From NCBI GenBank assembly GCA_934476675.1, contig CAKSOE010000003.1:88149-152148 (forward strand): 64,000 nucleotides of DNA. Reading direction: 5' to 3'. This stretch comes from an uncultured Clostridia bacterium (GTDB lineage Bacteria; Bacillota; Clostridia; UBA1381). The notes beneath the pieces were generated by a model. That model made no database searches. It saw only the letters and a program-made list of their open reading frames with translations, and had not been told where the DNA came from. A program made the translations under genes and the position numbers. This document shows positions 8,460-16,547 of the stretch, one piece after another (within the stretch, counting starts at the first letter, position 1; every line of letters begins with the position of its first letter).

Positions 8460-9527
8460 TTAAATATATTTTTCCGTTATTTTCTGCATATCTTCAAGCT
8501 TTGACTCAATATTGTACACAAGCTTGAACTGATTTCTCGCACGGTCAAGATTATGTGTTTCATACTTCGTCTTGAAGTAGGTGTCGCCGTTAAGATAGTC
8601 GGCGAAAAATCTTATACCGCACTCATACGTAAGAATAAGCGCCGACACGGGCAAAAGCTTCTTCTCCGTTTCCGTAAGGCAGTCCGCCGTTTCGGACAAA
8701 AATCCTTTTGCAAACTGCTCATACTTTTCAAGGTCAAAATACACCTTATCAAGCTCTGTTTCGTCCTCCAAAGCGCTTGACGCCCCGAAACGCAGCGCAT
8801 CACCGAAATCGTAAAGCGCCGAACCGGGCATAACCGTGTCAAGGTCGATAACGCAAACGTCCTCGCCTGTTTCCGAATCAAAAAGTACATTATTCAGCTT
8901 TGTATCGTTATGTGTTACTCTGAGGGGAATATCGCCGCTTTCTATCGCATCGACAATCAGACCGGCATATTTCCCGTAGGAGCGTGCAAAGTCAATTTCC
9001 GCTTTCACGCTGTCAGCACGTCCTGCCCTATTTTCCTTAACAGCACATTCGAGCTGTTCTATACGTCCAGGCGTGTTATGGAATTCCGGTATGGTGTCAT
9101 ACAGCTTATCAACCGGAAAATCATCAAGCATTTTCTGAAATTTTCCGAATGCCCTTCCCGCAAAATAAAGCTGTATTGGATTTTCCACAATATCATAGCT
9201 CACCGAATCCTCAATGAACTTGTACATTCTGAAATAACTGCCGTCCTCTGCCTTGTAGCAGCTTTTTCCGTCAAGCGTCGGAATAACCGTCAGGGTTTCG
9301 CGGTCGGGATTTCCGCCCGACGCTTTCAGCTTTTCACGCACATGCTGCGTCACGCCGCATATGTTTTCCATTACCTGCGCCGGATTTTTGAACACGCTGC
9401 TGTTTATTCTCTGCAAAATATACCTGGGTGTCGAATCGCATAAATATGTATCGTTTATATGTCCGTTTCCGTACTCTGATATTTCCGTTTCCACACGGAA
9501 CTTACTCAATATTTCGTTTAATTCCAT
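8460..9527 (-). CDS. NahK-like N-acetylhexosamine 1-kinase (aminoglycoside phosphotransferase fold)
   Basis: 355 residues. Resembles the anomeric kinase NahK of bifidobacteria, which makes GlcNAc-1-P or GalNAc-1-P from the free sugar and ATP. Catalytic loop VTHNDTKLNNVLFD (Asp and Asn), followed by the metal motif VIDLDTVMPGSALYDFGD; the N-terminal GNGHINDTY is the nucleotide-binding lobe. It overlaps the upstream nucleotidyltransferase by 10 bases and ends 45 bases before the NagB-ROK start codon, so it is in the same operon. Anomeric sugar kinase is well supported by motif; choice of N-acetyl sugar rather than another hexose is by similarity and context. Confidence 0.8.
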   Translation of the reverse strand: MELNEILSKFRVETEISEYGNGHINDTYLCDSTPRYILQRINSSVFKNPAQVMENICGVTQHVREKLKASGGNPDRETLTVIPTLDGKSCYKAEDGSYFRMYKFIEDSVSYDIVENPIQLYFAGRAFGKFQKMLDDFPVDKLYDTIPEFHNTPGRIEQLECAVKENRAGRADSVKAEIDFARSYGKYAGLIVDAIESGDIPLRVTHNDTKLNNVLFDSETGEDVCVIDLDTVMPGSALYDFGDALRFGASSALEDETELDKVYFDLEKYEQFAKGFLSETADCLTETEKKLLPVSALILTYECGIRFFADYLNGDTYFKTKYETHNLDRARNQFKLVYNIESKLEDMQKITEKYI

Positions 9528-10360
9528 TTGTACATACCCTTCTCTGTCATAATTTTTAACGCTTCTCGTACCGACGGCGTATCCTCACGGTAGGTGATTC
9601 CGTACCATTTTTCATCTGTTTCCTCAACTCTGACGGGCATTTTTTCCTCCGTCATACGCTTATTGATTACGCTCGGCAAAAAAAATTCCGTCTTCGGTTC
9701 GCTGCCGTGATTATCTAAAAATGTATGAAATTCCTTTTCAAGATAATCAAAAATTCCCGTATCAAGTCCCCACATATTCATCGAAACAATCGTATCATCG
9801 GCAAAACCGCTGTCCCTTGAAATATCAGTTGTTTCCGTTATCTGCGTCAGAATACCGTTCTCCACAGTACATATTCCTCTTGAAACCGTACCGTTTTCCG
9901 ACAGCGTATTGCCTATCTTATAACCTGCCATACACATTCCGCCCTTTTCGGTAAGGCTGCGGTACATCGTCCGGTATATGCTCTGTCCGTAATAATCGTC
10001 CGCATTGATTACAAGAAACGGATGCTTTACGGCATTTTTCGCGCACAAAATCGCGTGTCCCGTTCCCCACGGTTTTTCTCTTGACGGATTTAATGTATAT
10101 CCGTCAGGGAGCGCGTCCTTTTCCTGGTAAACATATTCCGTATCAATCATTTTTTCGATACGCTTTCCGCACGCCTCACGAAAATCCGCCTCTATATCCT
10201 TTCTTATGATAAGCACGGCTTTATTAAAGCCCGCTTTGACAGCGTCATAAACGGAATAATCGAGAATCATCTCTCCGTTCGAGCCTACCGGAGCCGCCTG
10301 TTTAAGACCGCCGAAACGGCTGCCCATTCCTGCTGCCATTATTACCAATTCAGCATTCAT
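9518..10360 (-). CDS. sugar-1-phosphate nucleotidyltransferase
   Basis: 280 residues, nucleotidyltransferase fold. N-terminal signature MAAGMGSRFGGLKQ binds the NTP, the ADDYYG motif carries the metal-binding Asp, and GTGHAILCA is the pocket loop after it. It is not closely like GlmU or RmlA. Because it overlaps the NahK-like kinase gene, the natural substrate is probably the sugar 1-phosphate that kinase makes, giving a UDP- (or other NDP-) N-acetylhexosamine. First gene of the operon; AAAGGAAGAG precedes its ATG. Nucleotide and sugar choice are inferred. Confidence 0.78.
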   Translation of the reverse strand: MNAELVIMAAGMGSRFGGLKQAAPVGSNGEMILDYSVYDAVKAGFNKAVLIIRKDIEADFREACGKRIEKMIDTEYVYQEKDALPDGYTLNPSREKPWGTGHAILCAKNAVKHPFLVINADDYYGQSIYRTMYRSLTEKGGMCMAGYKIGNTLSENGTVSRGICTVENGILTQITETTDISRDSGFADDTIVSMNMWGLDTGIFDYLEKEFHTFLDNHGSEPKTEFFLPSVINKRMTEEKMPVRVEETDEKWYGITYREDTPSVREALKIMTEKGMYKWN

Positions 10361-10414
10361 TATTAAAACTCTTCCTTTCTGCGCCGAAATTACTGCAAAA
10401 AATACAACGTCCCC

Positions 10415-10443
10415 TTTACAGAAATAATTAATTATGTTATAAT
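10415..10443 (+). promoter_or_regulatory. sigma-A promoter of the AraC gene at 10531
   Basis: TTTACA (10415-10420), 17-base spacer, TATAAT (10438-10443). The start of transcription would fall about 10450, at the edge of the palindrome beginning at 10453. The region also has to contain the divergent promoter of the nucleotidyltransferase operon. Confidence 0.65.
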
Positions 10444-10452
10444 TATATCATG

Positions 10453-10505
10453 CCAAAATTACATATCAATGTAATTTTGGGCCAACGTATGAGATTTTGG
10501 GCCGA
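10453..10505. promoter_or_regulatory. palindromic operator candidate between divergent sugar operon and AraC gene
   Basis: Perfect inverted repeat CCAAAATTACAT - 4 bases - ATGTAATTTTGG at 10453-10480, then ATTTTGGGCC appears twice (10475 and about 10494). It lies at the predicted transcription start of the AraC gene and close upstream of the divergent operon. A likely binding site for the AraC protein or another sugar regulator. Confidence 0.55.
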
Positions 10506-10530
10506 TTTTAAAAAATACGGAGGAGATGTT

Positions 10531-11403
10531 ATGTACCGTGAATATAAAGTTGAGGAACAACTGAGAATAACGTCTATGTTTTCGCTGTTTGAATATTATT
10601 ATGACAGCTCGTACAGTTTTTCGGGCGAGGTGCATGATTTCTGGGAATGTGTTTACGTTATTAACGGCGGTATATGCGCGTCGGGTGATGAACGCGTTTA
10701 CAGTCTGCGCGAAGGGGATATGATAGTACACAAACCGCTTGAACTGCATAAATTTCATATAGACTGCTCCGAAGGCGCACATCTTCTTATTTTTTCTTTT
10801 TCCGCCGCAGGGGCAGTGCTTGAAAATCTGAAAAACCGAACGTTTCACCTGTCCGAAGCGCAGAAAAACGTTATCGCCGCACTGCTTGACTATGCGCGCA
10901 GCGAAGCTCCCGAAAACCCTGACGCTTACCGTACGGAAACAATATATCTTGTGCCGTTTGATTCGTCGGCAATATATCCGCAGACAATTGCGATGTATAT
11001 ATGCCGTCTTTTGCTTATGATAGGCGACAGCGGCAAAACCGCCGCCGCAGCGGAAACACCCGACACGACTGTTTTCAGAAATGCGGTTACGTTTATGAAT
11101 AATCATATATATGCCAATCCGTCCGTGAATGATGTTGCGGATTTTTGCAGGGTCAGTCTGACAAGTTTAAAGCGGATTTTTAAAAAATTTGCCGGAATGG
11201 GAATACATAAATATTTTTTACAGCTGAAATTCAAGGCTGCTGCTGAAATGCTCGCAGACGGAACGAGCGTGACGGAGGCGGCGGAAATATTGGGCTTTAA
11301 CGACCAGGGATATTTTTCAAAGGCTTTTAAACGTGAAATGGGCATGGCGCCGTCAAAGGCGCTGTATACGGGACGTATTACAGATAAAAATACGCTTCTT
11401 TAA
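10531..11403 (+). CDS. AraC family transcriptional regulator
   Basis: 290 residues. N-terminal cupin-like sensor (FWECVYVINGG, then YSLREGDMIVHKPLELHKF) and C-terminal AraC double HTH ending in ILGFNDQGYFSKAFKREMGMAP. The start is set at 10531 because GGAGGAGATGTT immediately precedes it; an upstream in-frame ATG at 10450 lies at the predicted transcription start and inside the operator, so it is unlikely. Divergent from the nucleotidyltransferase-nahK-nagBK-nagA operon, which it probably regulates in response to an amino sugar or disaccharide. Confidence 0.9.
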   Translation: MYREYKVEEQLRITSMFSLFEYYYDSSYSFSGEVHDFWECVYVINGGICASGDERVYSLREGDMIVHKPLELHKFHIDCSEGAHLLIFSFSAAGAVLENLKNRTFHLSEAQKNVIAALLDYARSEAPENPDAYRTETIYLVPFDSSAIYPQTIAMYICRLLLMIGDSGKTAAAAETPDTTVFRNAVTFMNNHIYANPSVNDVADFCRVSLTSLKRIFKKFAGMGIHKYFLQLKFKAAAEMLADGTSVTEAAEILGFNDQGYFSKAFKREMGMAPSKALYTGRITDKNTLL

Positions 11404-11568
11404 CAAGAGGGATATGCCTTTTTAAGAAAATTATTTAATAGATGTAATTCAAAAATACTGAGATTCTGTTTCTTGAGTTGTCCGACCTCTGTAAATTACC
11501 GGGATATTGAATTGGTTATTTTACCGCCGACGCATAAGTATACTTCGTTTTATTCATGCAAAAAAATA

Positions 11569-11597
11569 TTGTAAAAACCGACATACTGTGTTATAAT
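11569..11597 (+). promoter_or_regulatory. sigma-A promoter of metA
   Basis: TTGTAA (11569-11574), 17-base spacer, TATAAT (11592-11597). The start codon is only about 25 bases past the predicted transcription start, leaving no room for a SAM riboswitch or T-box leader. Confidence 0.6.
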
Positions 11598-11628
11598 ATA
11601 CTAAGAAAATTCAGGAGTGTGATAGAAT

Positions 11629-12546
11629 ATGCCGATAAGGATTCCCGACAAGCTGCCGGCGACAAAGCAGCTGAACAAAGAAAATATATTTGTGATGACG
11701 GAAAAAAGGGCGATGCACCAGGATATACGTCCGCTTAAAATTGTTGTGGTAAACCTTATGCCGACAAAAATCACCACCGAAACACAGCTTATGCGGCTTT
11801 TGTCAAATTCGCCTCTGCAAGTCGGGATTGATTTGCTGCAAATGAATTCGCATTTATCAAAAAACACGCCGCAGGAGCATCTGAAAACCTTTTACAAAAC
11901 CTTTGATGAGATAAAACATTCAAAGTACGACGGAATGATTATAACCGGCGCACCTGTGGAAAATCTTGATTTTGGCGAAGTGGATTACTGGGATGAGCTT
12001 AAAGAAATCATGAACTGGTCAACCACGCACGTAACGTCAACGCTCCATATCTGCTGGGCGGCAATGGCAGGGCTTTATTATCATTACGGCGTGCCGAAAT
12101 ATCCGTTAAGCGAAAAATGCTCGGGCGTATTCGAGCATCATGTAAACCGCCGCACATCAAAGCTTGTGCGCGGCTTTGACAATATTTTTTACGCACCTCA
12201 TTCACGCCACACGGAAGTCAGAAAAGAGGATATTAAAAAGGTTAAGGAGCTTGAAATTTTAGCCGAATCGGACGAAGCAGGAGTGTATCTTATAACCACA
12301 AAGGGCGGCAGACGGATTTTCGTAACGGGGCACGGCGAATATGATTCCGATACGCTCAAAAATGAATATCTGCGCGATTTGGAGGCGGGCAAAAATCCTT
12401 CAATTCCAAAGCACTACTTCCCCGGCGATAATCCGTCTAAAAAGCCGATTGTACGCTGGCGTTCACACGCAAGTCTGTTGTTTTCAAACTGGCTTAATTA
12501 TTTTGTTTACCAGATTACACCGTATGATATTGAAAGCATAAAATAA
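11629..12546 (+). CDS. metA: homoserine O-acetyltransferase, MetA type
   Basis: 305 residues. It activates homoserine for methionine synthesis. The catalytic Cys142 is in HICWAAMAGLYYH, with FEHHV and the later TGHGEYD supplying His and Glu. Residue 111 is Glu (GAPVE); in MetA enzymes Glu here goes with acetyl-CoA use, whereas Gly (as in E. coli) goes with succinyl-CoA, so this is called an acetyltransferase despite the usual 'succinyltransferase' family name. AGGAG precedes the ATG. No methionine genes are adjacent. Confidence 0.93.
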   Translation: MPIRIPDKLPATKQLNKENIFVMTEKRAMHQDIRPLKIVVVNLMPTKITTETQLMRLLSNSPLQVGIDLLQMNSHLSKNTPQEHLKTFYKTFDEIKHSKYDGMIITGAPVENLDFGEVDYWDELKEIMNWSTTHVTSTLHICWAAMAGLYYHYGVPKYPLSEKCSGVFEHHVNRRTSKLVRGFDNIFYAPHSRHTEVRKEDIKKVKELEILAESDEAGVYLITTKGGRRIFVTGHGEYDSDTLKNEYLRDLEAGKNPSIPKHYFPGDNPSKKPIVRWRSHASLLFSNWLNYFVYQITPYDIESIK

Positions 12547-12623
12547 CAGTATATTTTTTCTGACAACCGCAAATACTAAGCGCATAATATAACGCCGTAT
12601 GCGGTGAAACGGAGGGCAAAACA

Positions 12624-12791
12624 ATGGACTTCAATTCAACAAATGATTTACTGAAAACGGATGCCGATGCGCAAAAGTTTTTTGATTCGCTTGACGCACA
12701 GACGCAGCAGCAGCTTTTGGATAAATACACGCACGTCACAAACATCAGCGAATTGAAAACCTTTGCCGAAGTAATAGAGAAACACATATAA
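12624..12791 (+). CDS. small conserved-looking protein, unknown function
   Basis: 55 residues, starting MDFNSTNDLLKTDADAQKFF and ending AEVIEKHI; acidic, helical, no Cys and no membrane segment. A good ribosome binding site GGAGGG (12611-12616) lies seven bases before the ATG, which supports translation. It follows metA by 77 bases and may share its transcript, although a TAATAT -10-like site lies between. The short repeat at 12792 begins directly after its stop codon. No family recognised. Confidence 0.65.
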   Translation: MDFNSTNDLLKTDADAQKFFDSLDAQTQQQLLDKYTHVTNISELKTFAEVIEKHI

Positions 12792-12897
12792 CAAAAAAGG
12801 GGCTGTTTAAAAAGGCACAGACCGTTCAAAGGCATAGATGCTGCTTTAAAGTGATAGCATTTGTTTAAATAAAGTGCTCTTTTTTAACAGCCCCTTT
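12792..12897 (+). repeat. short relative of the structured intergenic repeat (copy 4)
   Basis: Occupies exactly the space between two convergent stop codons. Ends are inverted: AAAAAGGGGCTGTT at the left and AACAGCCCCTTTTT at the right. The left arm (GGGCTGTTTAAAAAGGCACA, then GACCG and AAAGGCA) lines up with the left arm of copies 1 and 2. At about 106 bp it lacks the distal half. It would also work as a bidirectional terminator. Confidence 0.65.
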
Positions 12898-14622
12898 TTA
12901 TAAGACCTGAAAGTCTAACTTTTCTATTGCCTCTCTTAATATAGGATGCCGTATCACAAAATGAATTGTCGGCGCTTTATTTTTTGAAATCATAACATAT
13001 TCGTTCTCGTGTATCATTATCTGTATGTTTCTGAAAGCATTTTGTTCCAAACGTGCTGCGGAATAATTATGATTTTCTTTTGCAAATTTTTTTGTCAGTT
13101 CTAAGTGTTCGGTATATTCTTCATAAGAATACTCAAAATCTCTGCCGAAAAACATAAGCGACAGTGACAATGAAACCGGCTGCTCTTTAAATTCCTTCTC
13201 CGTCAGATACGGGATTTCATCTAAGACGGAATTGTGTTGCAGTATTTCAAGCGCTTGTCTCTTACGTGCAGACGCATAAAGCATAATTTTTTGTTTTTCG
13301 TCCCCGGACACATTCCGCTTTTCCAAAAAACGTCTTAAAAATTCTTCCGATGCCGTATATATGGGGAGTGCGGACAATATATTTTTTCGTTTTCCGTCCG
13401 TATGCACATCTGACAGCAAAAACGCATTTAAACCGCCTGCACTGTCCTCGCGGTAAATTTCCATAAGCGGCAGCGCCTTTTTCATAATACATTCGGCGCG
13501 TTCGCTGTAATACGCCAGTTCCTCACGGTTTTTCGTCAGATAATACTTTCCCTTTGAATGATACCCCGAAATGCTTTCGCCCGTCAGAGCCGCTGCGCCC
13601 GACACATTCAAAAAATGACAATACACATGATTATGTACACCCTTTATATAATACGGAGAAATCTGACCCGTCATATACAGAGGAATCCAGCACTCAAATC
13701 CGAGCATGATTTCATTAAACGGACGGTTAAGATTATGCACAACGTTAAGGTGCAGTCCTTTTTTCAGCATTGCCGCCAATCCGAACATATACTTTTTTGA
13801 AAACTCCATATCCGCAGCCATATCGTCCATTTGCATATCGCTGCACATAAACACGCTTTGCTTTGATTTCGACAGAGCGGTTGCTTTAAGAAAATCCAGC
13901 TCTCCGTTTTTCATTTCTTCAACGCCGTAATAGCTTTTTGATGTCGGCAGCTGAAACGGCAGCGAGGGCACTTTTAATTCGTCAAAACGAATTGCGCGGA
14001 TATATTCGTTTAAGTCAAATTCATCGAGTTTTTCGAGGAAATCAGTCACGGGATTTTTGATATTTTCTCCGTTTTCGCCGTCGGTCAGCCATTTTGTCAA
14101 AGCCGCTGTGTATTCCGATTCCGTTTTTATATCTGTTTCAGATATAAACTCCGAGAGAATTTTTCTGTCATGCACACTGTCATAACATCTGACAATATAC
14201 TCCGCAACATCAAACGCAAACTTCTCCGGCTTTGACGGCTTTCTCTTGCCGCTGCGAATACGCGACACATACGAGGAATCGTATTTCAGATTTTTTGACA
14301 TTTCTGCCGCATTGACATCGAGAACAGAGCACAGCATATTAAATCTTGTTCTGAGACTTTCGTAATCAAACTCATTGCCGCGCAACAGTGCGTTCAATTC
14401 CTCCTCTACTGTTTTATACGATATTCCGGCAATGCCTTTTTTCTCTGCCGCAATACAAATCCCGCGGCAGAGTCTTTCCATATCCGCGGAGCTGCTTTTC
14501 GGCGCTCTCTCGCCGGTTCTGTATCTGCTTATTGTCGCTTCCGAAATTCCCGAATACTCCGAAAATTCCTTACCGGAACATCCCGTCAAATCCATATATT
14601 CATTGAATTTATCGCTAAACAT
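12898..14622 (-). CDS. protein with two N-terminal XRE-type HTH domains and a large unknown C-terminal domain
   Basis: 574 residues. Residues 10-55 (CSGKEFSEYSGISEATISRY, then GERAP) and about 95-140 (MSKNLKYDSSYVSRIRSGKR) both look like lambda-repressor-type helix-turn-helix units. The remaining 400 residues have no motif I can assign; a central block (NVVHNLNRPFNEIMLGFECW followed by a MTGQISPYYIKG stretch) looks like a folded sensor domain. No membrane segment. Start placed at the ATG at 14622 behind GGGGTGAG. It lies 21 bases after walK and may be expressed with it. Role as a sensory regulator is inference. Confidence 0.7.
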   Translation of the reverse strand: MFSDKFNEYMDLTGCSGKEFSEYSGISEATISRYRTGERAPKSSSADMERLCRGICIAAEKKGIAGISYKTVEEELNALLRGNEFDYESLRTRFNMLCSVLDVNAAEMSKNLKYDSSYVSRIRSGKRKPSKPEKFAFDVAEYIVRCYDSVHDRKILSEFISETDIKTESEYTAALTKWLTDGENGENIKNPVTDFLEKLDEFDLNEYIRAIRFDELKVPSLPFQLPTSKSYYGVEEMKNGELDFLKATALSKSKQSVFMCSDMQMDDMAADMEFSKKYMFGLAAMLKKGLHLNVVHNLNRPFNEIMLGFECWIPLYMTGQISPYYIKGVHNHVYCHFLNVSGAAALTGESISGYHSKGKYYLTKNREELAYYSERAECIMKKALPLMEIYREDSAGGLNAFLLSDVHTDGKRKNILSALPIYTASEEFLRRFLEKRNVSGDEKQKIMLYASARKRQALEILQHNSVLDEIPYLTEKEFKEQPVSLSLSLMFFGRDFEYSYEEYTEHLELTKKFAKENHNYSAARLEQNAFRNIQIMIHENEYVMISKNKAPTIHFVIRHPILREAIEKLDFQVL

Positions 14623-14643
14623 ATTTCTCACCCCGCGGTATTT

Positions 14644-16461
14644 TTATTCATTTACCGGAATGGTAATTGTAACCTCCGTACCCTTATTTATCTCGCTGCT
14701 GATTTTAATTTTTCCGTTAAACGCAGATTCCAGCGTCTGCTTTGCAATTGCCAGTCCGAGACCCGTTCCGCCCGTATCGCGCGAACGCGCCTTATCCACG
14801 CGGTAAAAACGGTCAAATATATGCGGCAGCTTATCCTTCGGAATACCGATTCCGTTATCGGAAACCTTTATACATATATCCTGGTACACCTTTGAGGAAT
14901 AAACCTCAATCGCGCCGCCCGTGGGCGTGTATTTTACGGCATTTGAAATAATATTTATAATTACACGCTCCAGCCCGTCACGGTCGCCGGATATAAGCGG
15001 CGCTTCATTTATCGGATGATACACAATTGTCTGATTCTTTTTCTTTGCCGTCATTTCCATGCGCTCAACAATCGTTTCAAGCATTTTACGTATTTCTATC
15101 GGTTCGGGGATTTTATAGTGCGTCTGATTTGCGTCAAGCTCCGAAAGCGTCAGCAAATCACTTAAAATCCTTGCCATTCTATCCGATTCGGACGCAATTA
15201 CATCCAGGAAACGCACCTGAAGTTCTCTGTCAACATCGGGCATATCGGAAAGCGTTTCCGAATATGATTTAATCGTAGTTAAAGGCGTGCGCAGCTCATG
15301 CGAAACGTCGGCAACAAAATCCCGGCGCGACTGCTCCAGCTTTTCCTGGTGCGTAATGTCACGAATGATAACTATAATACCTCCGACCTTGTTTTCAATA
15401 TTGAATGTCGCAAAATTAAGGCGCAGATATGTGTTGTTTATTTTAATTTCACGTTCGACGCCGCCGTCCGGCTTCATATAAACCAAGTCGCCCAGAGTAA
15501 TTCCGGCATTAATTTCCTTGAAAAACCTGTCAAACTGAATATCGTCCAGATATTTTCTGTTTAAAAGCTTCTGCGCCTCGGGATTTACATGAATAAGCTC
15601 ACCCTGCATATTAAACGCAAGAACGCCGTCGTTCATATTCTGCAAAATCGTTTCTACCTTTATCTTCTCGCCTATTGCCTTGTCATGCGACTCCTTGCGC
15701 GAATGTGCCAGATACAGCAGCGAATTTGTCAGATACCCAATCTCGTCCTTTGAATTTGATTCCTGCAATGCGTTCAGATCGCCGTCCGCAAGCTTTTTTG
15801 CCTGAATGGTAAGCTGTCCGATAGGCACAGTGACCGTTCTTGCTATGACCGTTCCCAAAAGAAAGGCCAAAAGCACGGAACCTGCAAGAACATACAGCCA
15901 TATCCTTATAATTGTATAAACAATCGTTTTTTCTACTGTTTTATCGTCTCTTATGTACACAATAAATTTTGTATTATCCTTGCTGCCGAGCGGCAGTGCG
16001 TAATCCATATATGATGCCGTGATGTTATTCTGAAACGCTTCGCTGCCGGAAAGTGCGCTCTGAATAACCGGTGTAATATCAACCGTTTCGCTGTTTACCG
16101 ACGAATACAGAACCTCTGCGCTTTTGCCGTCCAGCACTGAATATGTACGTGATGCGCTCATTGCCAGCGTTCCTAAGTAGCTGTTCATGGTATCACGTAT
16201 TCCGTCAAGATTTATGTGCGAGGTTTCCTCCATAATCAGCGGGCTTCCGTCTGCCGGAGGATTCGGCACGGTAACGGAGTTTGCCGCACTGTCAAGGCTC
16301 TGCCGCAAACCGTCGGAAAGCGCCGCGTTTATTACATTAATAAAATCCGTACGGAAATATTTATCCGCACACAAAATTCCCGCTCCGCCGATTATAATTT
16401 CTGCCGCCGCAACAAGCGCAATGAACAGAAGCGTTATTTTCCAGCGTATGCTTTTGAACAT
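14644..16461 (-). CDS. sensor histidine kinase, WalK-like
   Basis: 605 residues. Two membrane segments (about 8-30 and 183-206) flank an extracytoplasmic sensor; then HAMP (about 207-258), PAS (265-375), HisKA with the phosphoacceptor His388 in VSHELRTPL, and a HATPase domain with NAVKYTP, DNGIGIP and GTGLGLA boxes. This is the WalK/VicK/PhoR architecture that monitors the cell wall in Firmicutes. The partner regulator gene is immediately upstream. The usual yycH/yycI accessory genes are absent here, so the exact orthologue (WalK or PhoR) is not certain. Confidence 0.88.
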   Translation of the reverse strand: MFKSIRWKITLLFIALVAAAEIIIGGAGILCADKYFRTDFINVINAALSDGLRQSLDSAANSVTVPNPPADGSPLIMEETSHINLDGIRDTMNSYLGTLAMSASRTYSVLDGKSAEVLYSSVNSETVDITPVIQSALSGSEAFQNNITASYMDYALPLGSKDNTKFIVYIRDDKTVEKTIVYTIIRIWLYVLAGSVLLAFLLGTVIARTVTVPIGQLTIQAKKLADGDLNALQESNSKDEIGYLTNSLLYLAHSRKESHDKAIGEKIKVETILQNMNDGVLAFNMQGELIHVNPEAQKLLNRKYLDDIQFDRFFKEINAGITLGDLVYMKPDGGVEREIKINNTYLRLNFATFNIENKVGGIIVIIRDITHQEKLEQSRRDFVADVSHELRTPLTTIKSYSETLSDMPDVDRELQVRFLDVIASESDRMARILSDLLTLSELDANQTHYKIPEPIEIRKMLETIVERMEMTAKKKNQTIVYHPINEAPLISGDRDGLERVIINIISNAVKYTPTGGAIEVYSSKVYQDICIKVSDNGIGIPKDKLPHIFDRFYRVDKARSRDTGGTGLGLAIAKQTLESAFNGKIKISSEINKGTEVTITIPVNE

Positions 16462-16491
16462 AGTTAGTCTCCTTTTGAGTAAAAATTAATT

Positions 16492-16520
16492 ACCCGAAAT
16501 AGACATATCCTATTCCGGGT
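16492..16520 (-). promoter_or_regulatory. hairpin between walR and walK
   Basis: On the minus strand ACCCGGAATAG pairs, with one mismatch, with CTATTTCGGGT and is followed by an AT-rich tract (AATTAATTTTTA). It may be a weak terminator or processing site that lowers kinase relative to regulator expression. Confidence 0.45.
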
Positions 16521-16547
16521 GCGTATTTTCAATATGTAATTTTTCAA

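Noticed and set aside
10450..10530. Upstream ATG at 10450 as start of the second AraC protein
   Set aside because: It coincides with the predicted transcription start and operator; the ATG at 10531 has an ideal RBS.
11404..11628. SAM riboswitch or T-box before metA
   Set aside because: The predicted promoter puts the start of transcription about 25 bases from the ATG, and no S-box or T-box motif was seen in the gap.
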